A stretch of 64,000 nucleotides of DNA from Flavobacteriales bacterium. GTDB lineage: Bacteria; Bacteroidota; Bacteroidia; UBA10329. A program made the translations under genes and the position numbers. This document shows positions 17,151 to 27,500 of this stretch, piece by piece. Within the stretch, counting starts at the first letter, position 1. Every line of letters begins with the position of its first letter. The notes under the pieces are model-generated. The model was not told the DNA's origin, made no database searches, and saw only the letters and a program-made list of their open reading frames with translations. The stretch spans positions 1 to 64,000 of the forward strand of contig JACJZP010000017.1 of the NCBI GenBank assembly GCA_020635535.1, given 5' to 3'.

Positions 17151-18044
17151 ATGATGAAGAACATTGCGGTTATAGGTGCAGGAACAATGGGAAATGGAAT
17201 TGCCCATGTTTTTGCCCAGAACGGATTCAAAGTGGCGCTGATCGATGTTAGCAAAGATGCCTTAGAACGTGCCAAGACCACCATCTCTAAAAACCTTGAC
17301 AGACAGATAGCAAAGGGAATTCTCTCTGAAGATGGAAAGCTGAAAACCTTAGCCAATCTGGACATCTTCACCGACATGGAAAAGGGAGCCTCTACTGCTG
17401 ACCTTGTAGTTGAAGCTGCAACAGAGAATAAGGAGTTGAAATTGAAGATCTTCTCTCAACTTGACCTGATCTGCAACGACAAAGCCATTCTTGCCAGCAA
17501 CACTTCATCGATCAGCATAACACAAATTGCGGCTGCCACAAAAAGAGCCGATAAGGTTATCGGAATGCACTTTATGAATCCTGTTCCGGTAATGAAGTTG
17601 GTAGAGGTGATAAGAGGATACTCAACCTCAAGCGAGACGACCGCTGCCATTGTGGAACTGACAAAAACCATCGGAAAAGTTCCTGTAGAAGCCAACGATT
17701 ATCCGGGTTTTGTGGCCAATCGTATCCTCATGCCAATGATCAATGAGGCCATTGAAACACTTTACCATGGTGTGGCCGGTGTTGAGGAGATTGATACCAT
17801 CATGAAACTGGGCATGGCACATCCTATGGGACCTTTGCATCTGGCAGATTTTATCGGATTGGATACGTGTTTGAGCATTCTCCGTGTGCTGTATGATGGA
17901 CTTGGAAACCCGAAATATGCACCTTGTCCGTTGTTGGTAAACATGGTAGAGAGTGGAAATCTTGGCGTAAAGACCGGAAGCGGATTCTACACCTACGATG
18001 CTGCCTCTAAGGAGAAGAAGGTTTCTGCGTATTTCCTCAGATAG
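17151..18044 (+). CDS. 3-hydroxybutyryl-CoA dehydrogenase
   Basis: This 297-residue enzyme oxidises (3S)-3-hydroxyacyl-CoA with NAD(P) to the 3-keto form, in fatty-acid breakdown or butyrate/PHB-type metabolism. The Rossmann motif is IGAGTMGNGIAHVFAQNGF at the N-terminus. The catalytic histidine/glutamate pair lies in GMHFMNPVPVMKLVEVI, with EANDYPGFVANRILMPMINEA and the C-terminal helical domain (GMAHPMGPLHLADFIGLD) all as in the family. Two adjacent ATG codons (17151 and 17154) are equally good starts. It has no acyltransferase or hydratase neighbours in this window, so its pathway cannot be fixed from context. Confidence 0.93.
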   Translation: MMKNIAVIGAGTMGNGIAHVFAQNGFKVALIDVSKDALERAKTTISKNLDRQIAKGILSEDGKLKTLANLDIFTDMEKGASTADLVVEAATENKELKLKIFSQLDLICNDKAILASNTSSISITQIAAATKRADKVIGMHFMNPVPVMKLVEVIRGYSTSSETTAAIVELTKTIGKVPVEANDYPGFVANRILMPMINEAIETLYHGVAGVEEIDTIMKLGMAHPMGPLHLADFIGLDTCLSILRVLYDGLGNPKYAPCPLLVNMVESGNLGVKTGSGFYTYDAASKEKKVSAYFLR

Positions 18045-18063
18045 ATCCTACCTTAGCCAATAG

Positions 18064-20100
18064 ATGGAAAAACTCAAGAAATACCTGAACCACCGTGTGG
18101 TGGTGCTTCTGTACCTGTTCATTCTAAGTGTGGTTTTCTTCAAGACCTACGAACGGATCTTTGACAAGAAGGTGCACTTGGGCGGGGATAACGCGGGCTA
18201 TTACATCTACGGAAAATCTTTAGCGAAGGGAGAGGGCTACAAGGCCATCCACTCGAAAACCATGCGCCCGGCCAACCACTTCCCACCCGGCTATCCGGTA
18301 TTGATCGCCATTACCATGAAGACCTTCTCTGGGAAGATCGACACCATCAAATCGGCCAATGGATTTTATATGTGGGCTGCTTTGTTTGTATTGTTTTTCC
18401 TGTTCAGAGCGCTGACCAAGAACATACATCTGTCTTTTGTGGCCTGTATGCTCACATTGCTCAATTTCCACATGCTGGAATACAGTACCATCATGATGAG
18501 TGAGATCTCCTTCGTGCTGTTCTCCGCGCTGAGCCTTCTCCTCTTCACCCTTATTGACTTCAATCAGGTCTTCTACAAGAATTGGAAATTCTGGCTGTTC
18601 GTTCTTGTGCTCACGTTCGCTTTTTACATCCGTACGCTGGGCGTATCGCTGGTCATTTCCTTCACATTGATATTGCTTTTCCAAAAGCGATGGAAATACG
18701 CAGCCGCGTTTGTTGTGGCGTTTTTCCTAATGGCAGCACCATGGCAGATAAGAAGCCATTCATTGGGAGGCAATTCTTATGTGAAACAGTTGTTACAGAA
18801 GAATCCGTACCGGCCAGAATTGGGATCCATGGAACTCAAAGATTGGCCAAAACGTGCTATAATGAACGCCAAGCGCTATGTTGCTTTGGAAGTTCAGAAC
18901 AGCGTAATGCCGTTTGAGAGCATTGACTACAAACAGTGCGTTAAACAGCTCAACAAAGAAGCTGGTATTGAGGCAGTGCCCATTACCGCGGCCGATTCTG
19001 CTGCGGTAAAAAAGGCAGAAGAGGCCAAACCCATGACACTGGCTGAAAAACAGGCCGATGCCGCCAAACGCGGAATGCCAGGAGCGAAAGTGGAAATTGG
19101 GACCAAGGACTACATCATTACCCTTATTCTACTGATACTGATGGCCATTGGCCTTGCCCGTTTGCGAGAACATTGGATACTTATAGGTCTTTATCTGGCT
19201 GGAACATTTGCCATTCTTTTCCTCTGGCCTGAGGCGTGGTTCGGTATCCGATTCATGCTGCCCATGGTGCCTATCTTAACCCTGTTGGCGTTGTTCGGTC
19301 TGGTTGAGATTCCGGTGCTCGTCTCGGAAAAACTCAAGAAAAAAGAACCATGGCTGTTGGTGCTTGTACTACCCTTCCTGGTGCTGTTCGTTTTTAGAGG
19401 TGATTTCGAAAACCGTATTACCGAACTGGAGAACCGCGCTAAGGGCATCTACATCAATAAGTTCAAAAACTACTTTGACATTGCCACTTGGAGCAACAAG
19501 AATCTACCACGAGATGCCGTTGTTTCTTGCCGTAAAGGCCAGCTGTTCTATCTGTACGCCAACCGTTGGGTTACCGGATTCCTGAATACATTGGATCAGG
19601 AAGAACTGATTGAGGGGCTTCGCGAAAATGAAGTAACTCACGTAGTGCTCGACCAACTGGGCTACTCCTCTACTTCGCGGTACCTCTACCCTGCCATTAA
19701 AAAGTATCCGGGCAAGTTCAAGGTCATCCATCAGATCAAGAATCCTGACACGTATATCATGGAGTTCCATTACGACCTGGATTACACTGGCGAGTGGAAA
19801 GGAGAAATGAAGCACGGGCATGGCGTTTTCCGTTGGGAGAATGGCATGTCTTATGAAGGTGAATGGGTCAACAATAAACGTAACGGTCAGGGCAAATTCA
19901 CTTGGCCAAATAGGCAGGTGTTTGATGGTACATGGGTGGAAGACCGCAGGAATGGACCAGGAACGCTTACCATGCCCGACAGCAGCTACATGGAAGGCGT
20001 TTGGACCAATGACATTCTGAACGGAAAGGTCAAACTGTACGACAAGAATGGCAACCTGAAGGAAAGTGCCACCTTTAAGAACAACCAGAAGATCGGTTAA
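18064..20100 (+). CDS. GT-C type membrane glycosyltransferase-like protein fused to MORN repeats
   Basis: The 678-residue protein begins with a GT39/PMT-like core: a first membrane helix (about 11-29), a loop with LGGDNAGYYIYGKSLAKGEGY and HFPPGYPVLIAI (acidic residue plus the HxPPGYP motif typical of these lipid-sugar-using enzymes), and about nine or ten further helices to residue 450. A hydrophilic insertion (about 305-345, rich in A, K and E) interrupts the helices. After a soluble region, residues about 573-655 carry four to five MORN repeats (YTGEWKGEMKHGHGVF, YEGEWVNNKRNGQGKF, FDGTWVEDRRNGPGTL, MEGVWTNDILNG). The usual role is transfer of a sugar or mannose-type unit from a polyprenyl carrier in the envelope; the acceptor is unknown. 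It starts 19 nt after the dehydrogenase stop and overlaps the stop of the SCO gene by 4 nt (20097-20100). Confidence 0.8.
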   Translation: MEKLKKYLNHRVVVLLYLFILSVVFFKTYERIFDKKVHLGGDNAGYYIYGKSLAKGEGYKAIHSKTMRPANHFPPGYPVLIAITMKTFSGKIDTIKSANGFYMWAALFVLFFLFRALTKNIHLSFVACMLTLLNFHMLEYSTIMMSEISFVLFSALSLLLFTLIDFNQVFYKNWKFWLFVLVLTFAFYIRTLGVSLVISFTLILLFQKRWKYAAAFVVAFFLMAAPWQIRSHSLGGNSYVKQLLQKNPYRPELGSMELKDWPKRAIMNAKRYVALEVQNSVMPFESIDYKQCVKQLNKEAGIEAVPITAADSAAVKKAEEAKPMTLAEKQADAAKRGMPGAKVEIGTKDYIITLILLILMAIGLARLREHWILIGLYLAGTFAILFLWPEAWFGIRFMLPMVPILTLLALFGLVEIPVLVSEKLKKKEPWLLVLVLPFLVLFVFRGDFENRITELENRAKGIYINKFKNYFDIATWSNKNLPRDAVVSCRKGQLFYLYANRWVTGFLNTLDQEELIEGLRENEVTHVVLDQLGYSSTSRYLYPAIKKYPGKFKVIHQIKNPDTYIMEFHYDLDYTGEWKGEMKHGHGVFRWENGMSYEGEWVNNKRNGQGKFTWPNRQVFDGTWVEDRRNGPGTLTMPDSSYMEGVWTNDILNGKVKLYDKNGNLKESATFKNNQKIG

Positions 20101-20759
20101 TCTTCGTACTCGTATCGGAGAATGGTGATGTCTTTTTTCAGTTTCTCCATGTCCTCTTTGGAGGTTCCATCATAGAAACCGCGGATCTTCCGTTCCTTAT
20201 CCACAAGGATGAAATTCTCGGTGTGAATGAAATCGTTCTCTCCTCCATCGCCCTCTGTTGTTACGGCAAAATAGCTCCGTCTGGCCAACTCGTAAATATG
20301 CTTTTTGGGGCCTGTAACCAGTTTCCATTTGGCAGGGTCGGCTCCGTGTTCCTTTCCATAAGCCGCTAAAACTTCTACCGAATCTATCTGCGGTGTAACC
20401 GAATGCGATAGGAACATGATATCGTCATCATTCTTATAGAATGCGGCAAGCTCTGTAAGATTGGCGGTCATTTTCGGGCAGATGCTCGGGCAGGTGGTGA
20501 AGAAAAAATCAGCTACATAGATCTTTTCCTTGAAATCAGCATTGGTTACGGTGTCTCCGGTCTGATCAATGAGTTTGAAATCGGCAATGCGGTGTGCTTT
20601 GGCGGTGTGCTGCATATCTCCGTCCACCAGCTTCGGATTCACATCAGCAGGCTGAAAAACCTGTAACCGTTGCTGTTTCTTCAACATCGGATAGACAACA
20701 ACCATCCCAGCAATCCAGATGGAGGCAAATGCCAACAGAATCCACTTATATCTTTTCAT
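20097..20759 (-). CDS. SCO family protein (copper-binding, cytochrome oxidase assembly)
   Basis: Start ATG 20759-20757 gives MKRYKWILLAFASIWIAGMVVVY, an N-terminal anchor, and 220 residues in all. The thioredoxin-like domain carries the copper motif FTTCPSICPKM (CxxxC) and the distal histidine in FIHTENFILVD, as in Sco1/SenC. These proteins deliver copper to, or reduce the CuA site of, cytochrome c oxidase from the periplasmic side of the membrane. Its stop overlaps the convergent MORN-protein stop by 4 nt. Upstream it faces the divergent membrane protein at 20827. No oxidase genes are in the window. Confidence 0.93.
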   Translation of the reverse strand: MKRYKWILLAFASIWIAGMVVVYPMLKKQQRLQVFQPADVNPKLVDGDMQHTAKAHRIADFKLIDQTGDTVTNADFKEKIYVADFFFTTCPSICPKMTANLTELAAFYKNDDDIMFLSHSVTPQIDSVEVLAAYGKEHGADPAKWKLVTGPKKHIYELARRSYFAVTTEGDGGENDFIHTENFILVDKERKIRGFYDGTSKEDMEKLKKDITILRYEYED

Positions 20760-20826
20760 GCCGCAAAAATGAGAGATCGATGGCAATCGGAATAAGACTT
20801 TGATCACTGTATTTTCGTTAACCACC

Positions 20827-21399
20827 ATGATCAACAGACTCAGTAAACTACCCTATAGATCCTTGAACAAACCTGATGTGATCATTCCTTCAAAGGAAAG
20901 GATGGATCCATTCAAGTTGCATCTTCTCAATGAGGTACATGCGCAGATCATGGTGGTGGTATTTCTGGCATCTGCCTTTACCATATTCGGCTATTTCAGC
21001 ATTACGCTCATCTCCATTCTGGAGGCGTCAAAATGGTTTGCTGCCATCGGTCTTGGTGGATTTCTTCTGGCCTATCTGGTTCGTATCAAATTAAGGCTAA
21101 GCCTGTTGGATGGTCTCTTCTACAGCGTTTTCGGTATTGCACCTTCAGGTTTGGCCGTGCTGTTAATGGTCAATGCGCAATGCACCGATGTGTTTACGGA
21201 AACTTACCGAATTACCAATGCGGAACAAGGAGGTAGTGGTTACACCCTAAATCTTGAAAACAACGCGCTGGACGCTTTTTGGCACATCCGAAATTTGGAC
21301 AAGGATGAAGCCAATCTCCGTTTGGGCCATGTGCAGTACACCTTCTGCAATGGGGTGTTGGGATACAAGGTGATGAAAGGTCGCGAAATGGTTCCTTAG
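20827..21399 (+). CDS. Hypothetical two- to three-helix membrane protein
   Basis: The start at ATG 20827 (MINRLSKLPYR...) gives 190 residues; another start at 20902 (MDPFKLHLL) is possible. Membrane helices lie at about residues 42-62 (IMVVVFLASAFTIFGYFSI), 68-85 and 95-115 (FGIAPSGLAVLLMVNA), followed by a soluble C-terminal region of about 70 residues with VQYTFCNGVLGYKVMKGREM. I recognise no family. It starts 67 nt from the divergent SCO gene and its stop overlaps that of prfC by 4 nt (21396-21399). Confidence 0.7.
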   Translation: MINRLSKLPYRSLNKPDVIIPSKERMDPFKLHLLNEVHAQIMVVVFLASAFTIFGYFSITLISILEASKWFAAIGLGGFLLAYLVRIKLRLSLLDGLFYSVFGIAPSGLAVLLMVNAQCTDVFTETYRITNAEQGGSGYTLNLENNALDAFWHIRNLDKDEANLRLGHVQYTFCNGVLGYKVMKGREMVP

Positions 21400-22976
21400 A
21401 ATTCACTCTTAAAGTGGAACTGGATCTTGGGGTATTGCTCCTGCGCCATTTGGAGTGCCCAAGCGCTGTCTGCCAAGAAAACGAGTTTTCCGTCCTTGTC
21501 CTCAGCCAAGGCGTTCAGTTTCATATCAATGAACTTATCGATCTCCTTTTGATCATCTGAGCTGATCCAACACGCTTTGTAAAGACTTACTCCTTCATAA
21601 CGACATTTGGCACCATATTCATGCTCCAAGCGGTGCTCGATAACCTCAAACTGAAGTGCACCCACGCACCCAATGATCTTTCGGTTGTTGGTTTTACGCG
21701 TGAACAACTGCGCCACACCTTCATCCATCAGCATATCCAAGCCTTTGGCAAATTGCTTGGTCTTCATTGGGTCGGCATTTTCCACATAACGGAACATCTC
21801 TGGCGAGAAACTCGGAATACCAAGGAAATGCAATGGTTCTCCCTCAGAAAGCGCATCGCCAATTTTGAAGTTTCCCGGATCATGAAGACCTACTATGTCT
21901 CCAGGAAAAGCTTCATCAATAACCTCTTTCTTCTGCGCCATGAACGAGGTTGGGTTGCTGAAACGCAACGGCTTGCCCAAACGCACATGCGTGTAGGGTT
22001 TGTTCCGTTCGAACGTTCCAGATGTGATTCGAAGGAACGCGATCCTGTTCCTATGATTCGGATCGATATTCGCATGGATCTTGAACACAAAACCAGTGAA
22101 CTTATCATCCATCGGATCGATGTGACGCTCTTCGGTTTCCATTCCGCGTGGCGATGGTGCAATATCAATGAAGCAGTCCAACATCTCGCGCACCCCGAAC
22201 ATGTTCAACGCACTACCAAAGAACACAGGCGCCACTTTCGCATCCAAGTAATCTTGAATATTGAGCGGTTCGTAAACGCCTTCCACCAATTCCACCTCAT
22301 CGCGAAGCGTATTGGCTGCATCTTCCCCAACCATCTTGTTCACCAAAGGGTCATCCAGGTCTTTGATGTCAACGGTATCTTCCTTTCGTTGCTTGTCCGC
22401 CCCGCTGAACAGGGAAAGATTGTTCTCGTACAGGTTGTAAACACCTTTGAAACGCTGGCCCATGCCAATTGGCCAACTCATGGGTCGAACTTTTATCTGC
22501 AGCTTATCCTCTACTTCATCCAACAGCTCAAAGGCATCTTTTCCTTCTCTATCGAGTTTGTTGATGAACACGATAACAGGCGTGTTCCTCATTCGGCACA
22601 CCTCGGCCAATTTCTCGGTCTGTGCCTCTACTCCTTTCGCCACATCAATTACCACAATAACGCTATCAACAGCTGTGAGCGTTCGGTACGTGTCCTCCGC
22701 AAAATCCTGGTGACCAGGAGTATCAAGAATATTGACCTTCTTGTCTTTGTACTCGAAACCCATTACGGATGTGGCCACCGAGATACCCCGCTGCTTTTCA
22801 ATCTCCAAGAAATCGGATGTGGCCGTTTTCTTGATCTTATTGCTCTTTACGGCTCCTGCCACCTGAATGGCACCACCGAACAGCAGCAACTTTTCGGTCA
22901 ATGTGGTTTTACCCGCATCCGGGTGACTGATAATGGCGAATGTGCGCCTTCTTTCTACTTCTTGCTTGTGCGTCAT
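21396..22976 (-). CDS. prfC: Peptide chain release factor 3
   Basis: The 526-residue GTPase removes release factors RF1/RF2 from the ribosome after peptide release. G-domain motifs are in order: SHPDAGKTTLTEK (P-loop), DTPGHQDFAEDTYRTL (G3) and FINKLDREGKDAFELLDEVE (G4, NKxD). The RF3-specific start AIISHPDAGKTTLTEKLLLF and the C-terminal domain with GALQFEVIEHRLEHEYGAKC distinguish it from EF-G, and the length is normal for RF3. It is the last gene of a minus-strand run, 21 nt after the DUF4197 lipoprotein. Confidence 0.95.
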   Translation of the reverse strand: MTHKQEVERRRTFAIISHPDAGKTTLTEKLLLFGGAIQVAGAVKSNKIKKTATSDFLEIEKQRGISVATSVMGFEYKDKKVNILDTPGHQDFAEDTYRTLTAVDSVIVVIDVAKGVEAQTEKLAEVCRMRNTPVIVFINKLDREGKDAFELLDEVEDKLQIKVRPMSWPIGMGQRFKGVYNLYENNLSLFSGADKQRKEDTVDIKDLDDPLVNKMVGEDAANTLRDEVELVEGVYEPLNIQDYLDAKVAPVFFGSALNMFGVREMLDCFIDIAPSPRGMETEERHIDPMDDKFTGFVFKIHANIDPNHRNRIAFLRITSGTFERNKPYTHVRLGKPLRFSNPTSFMAQKKEVIDEAFPGDIVGLHDPGNFKIGDALSEGEPLHFLGIPSFSPEMFRYVENADPMKTKQFAKGLDMLMDEGVAQLFTRKTNNRKIIGCVGALQFEVIEHRLEHEYGAKCRYEGVSLYKACWISSDDQKEIDKFIDMKLNALAEDKDGKLVFLADSAWALQMAQEQYPKIQFHFKSEF

Positions 22977-22997
22977 AACGAGGCCGCGAAGATAGAA

Positions 22998-23693
22998 TCA
23001 TTGCTTCGTTCCGAAAACCTTGCGTAGAATCTCTGAAACACGAGAGATCGGATGCTCCCGAATCTTACGTTCCTCATCGGCAATGAGCGTGAAAAGTCCA
23101 TCCACGGTTTTGCGGGTCACGTATTCCTCCAGGTCTGGATTCACCTTTTTCACGAATGGAATGGCGTTGTAAGCATCGGCCAACGGCTTCCAATGTTTGG
23201 TCACTTCTTCCCTGCCAATGCTCTGCTTAACAATTGGACGGAACTTCTCCAGAAGCTGCGGTTCCGTCTTAGCCCTCAGGTAATCGGTTGCAGCGGTCTT
23301 TCCTCCGAACAGAATCTCCCAAACATCTTTGAAACGAATGCTTTTGATGGCATCCACCAGAACAGGTTTCGCCTCTTTGGCCGCATCTTCTGCTGCACGG
23401 TTAAGGCTCAGTTCAAACCGATCGACCAAAGGCGTTAGCCCAACATTGATGGCTGCTTCGCGAACCTTCTGCGCCTCTGGCGGAAACAGGATCTTGATAG
23501 CAGCATTCTTGAAAAACCCATCCTTTTTCGATGCTTGTTGAGAGGAATTGTCTGCACCAACAAGCAGTGCTTCCACCAATCCTTCTGTAACCTCCTTGGA
23601 CGAGAGTTTCCCTGAACCGACATTGCCCGTTTCCTTGGTTGTAGAACATGACGCCAACACAACAACAGGAAGTATGAACAGCAATTTCCTCAT
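22998..23693 (-). CDS. DUF4197 lipoprotein
   Basis: This 231-residue protein starts with a lipoprotein signal peptide (MRKLLFILPVVVLASCST, lipobox LASC). The remainder is helical and matches the DUF4197 pattern: LSSKEVTEGLVEALLVGADNS near the start, then FELSLNRAAEDAAKEAKPV, DATDYLR-like and IREHPISRVSEILRKVFG at the end. DUF4197 proteins are exported, but their role is not known. The start codon overlaps the MBL gene stop by 4 nt (23690-23693), so the two are translationally coupled; prfC follows 21 nt later. Confidence 0.9.
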   Translation of the reverse strand: MRKLLFILPVVVLASCSTTKETGNVGSGKLSSKEVTEGLVEALLVGADNSSQQASKKDGFFKNAAIKILFPPEAQKVREAAINVGLTPLVDRFELSLNRAAEDAAKEAKPVLVDAIKSIRFKDVWEILFGGKTAATDYLRAKTEPQLLEKFRPIVKQSIGREEVTKHWKPLADAYNAIPFVKKVNPDLEEYVTRKTVDGLFTLIADEERKIREHPISRVSEILRKVFGTKQ

Positions 23694-24463
23694 GTTTCGA
23701 TGATCAGACCATCGTAAGCCAAACGGATGTTGTCGGGCAATTCTTGTTCGATGATGGCATGTTTACCCAACAAATGACTTATATGCGTGAAATACCCTTG
23801 TTCGGGTTTTACATCTTCCATGAACGCCAATGCCTGATCCAAATTCATGTGCGAATGGTGTTCTTTTATCCGTAGCGCATTGATTACAACGACCTTCGAA
23901 CCACGGATCTTTTCGCGCTCCTCCTCGTCAATAAACTTTGCATCGGTGATGTAGGTGAGATCGCCAAAACGGAAGCCATAAACTGGCATTCTGCCATGCT
24001 TCACCCGAATGGGAACCACATTCACTCCTTGCACCTCAAACGGTTCATCTCCTATCAGATTGAACTGAATGATGGGCGCCCCAGGATACGGATTGGTTGT
24101 GAATGCGTAATGATAGATACGGTGCAGGGCCTCTTCCACCCCGACCGAACCATACAAAGGCATATTCTTACGCTGAAGGAAGTTGATAGCGCGGATATCA
24201 TCCAAACCTGCCACATGATCCATGTGCTCGTGGGTAAATAGCACTGCATCGCAATCCACATTACCCGAGCGTAGCATCTGTTGGCGGAAATCAGGACCTG
24301 TATCGATGACGATTCTGACTCCGTTTATCGAAACAAGCACCGATGAGCGTAACCTCTGGTCTCTTGGGTCGTCTGATGTACACACTGGACATTGACAACC
24401 GAGCACTGGCACGCCTTGCGATGTTCCCGTTCCTAAGAATTCCAGTCTGATCTTATGCCTCAT
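23690..24463 (-). CDS. MBL-fold metallo-hydrolase (PhnP-like)
   Basis: The 257-residue protein has the metallo-beta-lactamase fold with the zinc-binding HxHxDH motif (FTHEHMDHVAGLDDIRAI), a downstream histidine in RVKHGRMPV, the aspartate in TYITDAKFI and a last histidine in EHHSHMNLDQA. The N-terminal block LEFLGTGTSQGVP ... GCQCPVCTSDD includes extra cysteines found in PhnP-type phosphodiesterases, enzymes that hydrolyse cyclic phosphates. Its substrate here is uncertain, because no phn or other marker genes are adjacent. It heads the MBL-DUF4197-prfC operon. Its start region overlaps the first codon of the cyclase's longest possible frame, which supports the downstream cyclase start. Confidence 0.88.
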   Translation of the reverse strand: MRHKIRLEFLGTGTSQGVPVLGCQCPVCTSDDPRDQRLRSSVLVSINGVRIVIDTGPDFRQQMLRSGNVDCDAVLFTHEHMDHVAGLDDIRAINFLQRKNMPLYGSVGVEEALHRIYHYAFTTNPYPGAPIIQFNLIGDEPFEVQGVNVVPIRVKHGRMPVYGFRFGDLTYITDAKFIDEEEREKIRGSKVVVINALRIKEHHSHMNLDQALAFMEDVKPEQGYFTHISHLLGKHAIIEQELPDNIRLAYDGLIIET

Positions 24464-24521
24464 GAAGTGTTCAAATATATATGTTAAACCATTGCTCGAA
24501 ATTCCAAGTCAAGGCCGAGCA

Positions 24522-27500
24522 ATGCATATTTTTGGGCTTGTGAGACTGAGCCAATTCATAGCATGTCTAATGTTGCTCACCTTTTCTGTGGCCACCTACG
24601 GACAGAAAGGCCTGCCGTTTACAACAGACATTGAACTGAACCGTCAGTTCAGCGATTCACGCATTGGAAGCATTGTGCAGGATGGTGAAGAAAGCATGTA
24701 CTTCTCCACATCTCGTGGACTGTTGAAGTTTGACGGTTCGCGATGGTACAGGATTGCAACACCATCACCAGTTCTGAGAGTATTCCACCACAGCTCTTCC
24801 AATCGTGTTTTTGTGGGAATGAAAAAGGGCGCAATGGAGGTCATTCGCTCCGATTCCGGCACGTTTCAGGTACAGCCGATTCCAGGAATCAGTTCCGATC
24901 AACCTTTTGCGCACATCATTGGAACAGACCAAGACATCTTCTTTGTGTCCGAAACTGAGATTCATCGGCTTACTCCGTTGACCAAAGAACCTGCTGAGCA
25001 GTTTAGTTTTCCAGACATGTTCATAAGCGGGGCATTTGCCCATGAAGGGCAGCTTTACGTGCTCTTCTTTCAGGATGGACTGTTCAAATGGAGTGAGAAT
25101 GACCTTGAGATGATCGGCAACTACGTATCGGTCTCTGAAGACCAGATGTTGTTCTCGTTTGAATCGGATAATGGAACCTATATCGGTTTTGAAAGCGACC
25201 TTCTCTTCCGATTTGATGGTAAGCAGCTGAACATCGCAGAAGACCAGCTGAAGAAATTCCTTCAGGACAATCTTCTTTCTGACGGTCTATTGCTCAACGA
25301 CACGCTGATGGCGCTTTCCACCTTGGCAGGAGGTGCCGTGGTTGCAAACATCTTTACGAACGACATCGAATACCGATTCGACTATTCAACAGGTGCAAAG
25401 GACAACGAGATTTTCTGTCTTGGCAGAGATAGGGACAAAGGGCTTTGGTTGGCGTATCAGGAGGGATTAACACGGGTTGACCTGCTTCAGCCAGTAAGGA
25501 GCTTCGGTGCTTATCCGGGTTTGGAAGGAAACCTTACTTCCAGCATCATGGCCAACGGCCAACTTCATGTTGGTACCGGAAATGGTGTTTTTGTGCTGAG
25601 AAAAGCTTCAAGTCAGGCGGAAGTTCAGAAGATGATGGAGGATATGATCCGCAAGAAGGAAGCGGCCAAAAACGAACAGACATCCAACTACATTCCGCCT
25701 CAGCAAACTGTTCAGCGACAGGCCAAATCTGAAACAGCCGAACTTGTGGACCGCTTCATGGAAAATCCGAAAGAGGTGAAGCAGGAACTCAATCGAAAAG
25801 AGATACGCGAACTGAAAAAGGAATTGCGAAGGCAGCGGAAAGAAGAGCGCCAGAACAAAACCATTGGTGAGTCGATTGAAGATTTCTTCACAGGTGGTGG
25901 TAAAGATGAAGAAACTGAGGAGGAACAAGAGGTTGAAAAACAATCAGGTCCGGATCCAATGAAGGGTCTGATACCTAACCCCACAACAGGCCCGGCAGGC
26001 AGCGGAATGACCGCCCCACCTGGAAGTGGCGGTTCGGCAAGAAGCAAACCTCAGGTGCTTGAGCAGGCAGCCAGTCAGAAACGAGTTGAAGAGCAGGAAC
26101 AGAAGCTTAAAACCATTCGAAACTCCTACCTCTTCAAGAAGATCAACGGAATAGATGTCAAGTGCAGGCAGTTGATTCAAGTTGGCAATGAGGTTTTTGC
26201 GGCCACAAACAATGGTCTCTACATCATTAAAGGAGACCGTGCAGAGAATCTAACGCCCGGACTGTTCGTCAATCAAGTTGCAAGGAACCAAGATGGAACA
26301 AAACTGCTCTTGGCCACACTGAAAGGCGTTCATGCACTGTCAAAGGATGGTTCAGGAAAATGGACCGCAAGAGCTTTGAACGATACGATTGAATTTGTGG
26401 CCTATAATGTGATTGAAGATCATGACCAGAGTATTTGGGCAGGTACCGACAATGGGGCATATCGCTACTTCCTCGATGAGGTGAAATACTACCCGCTTAC
26501 ACAAGTGGTAAATGAAAAAGTATTGGTGGCCAACGCCTATGATAAGGTCCATTTTCTACTTCCGAATTCGCTCTACCACTATGTGAATGATCGGGATACC
26601 ATTCTACCTGCCTCCCTACCTGAAATTCCCAGTTCAGACCGAATGGATTATATGCTCGGTAATGACGGACAAGTGTGGATCAGATCAAGTTTCGCGTGGC
26701 ATGTCATCAATGGAGAACAGTTCGTTCCCATGCTTCCCTATCTCGATCTCTTTGAAGACATCCGCCACCTGAGTACTGACGACAAGGGAAACATCTACGT
26801 CATTGACAAAGGATTGAACCTCTTCTCGGTTGAACACCGCAATCATGAAACGCCTTACAATTTCAATGTTTACATCAAGCAGGTTAAAGATGCGAGTGGT
26901 CAACCGTTCGCCTTGGGCGAAATGAAGATCAAAACCGATGGCAATGCCATCACCTTTGTGGTATCTGCACCCTTCTACCTGAAGAGTGAAGGAACGCAAT
27001 ACCAATGGCGCATTGATGGACTGCGGAACAGTTGGCAGAAATGGGTTTCTGACCCAGAAATAAATCCTGGAATCATTCCTCCCGGAGATTATGTGCTTCA
27101 AGTGCGTGCACGGAACATTTTGGGCGAGGTAAGCGAGATAAAGACATTGGCATTCAGCGTACCGCGTCCTTGGTATTTCCGGTGGTACTTCGTTCTGCTT
27201 TATGTGGTGGTGCTGGTTCTGATCGTTTGGGGAATCATCAAAGTGCGCGAACGAAGTCTGAAAGAAACCCAGCATCTGCTTGAAGCCAAAGTGGCCGAAC
27301 GCACAGCAGAATTGGAAAAGGAAAAGGTCAAGACAGAAGAGCTCTTACTCAACATTCTTCCGAAGGACACTGCAGATGAGTTACAGAAAAACGGAAAGGC
27401 CACTGCCCGACATTACAATCAGGTTTCGGTGCTCTTTACCGACTTCAAAGGCTTCACCAACTTTGCTGAGAACACATCGCCCGAAAAACTGGTAGATGAG

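Noticed and set aside
21621..23027. A 468-codon open frame on the plus strand
   Set aside because: It is antisense to prfC, whose motifs are complete. Its composition (many H, R, I) is that of a codon-bias shadow.
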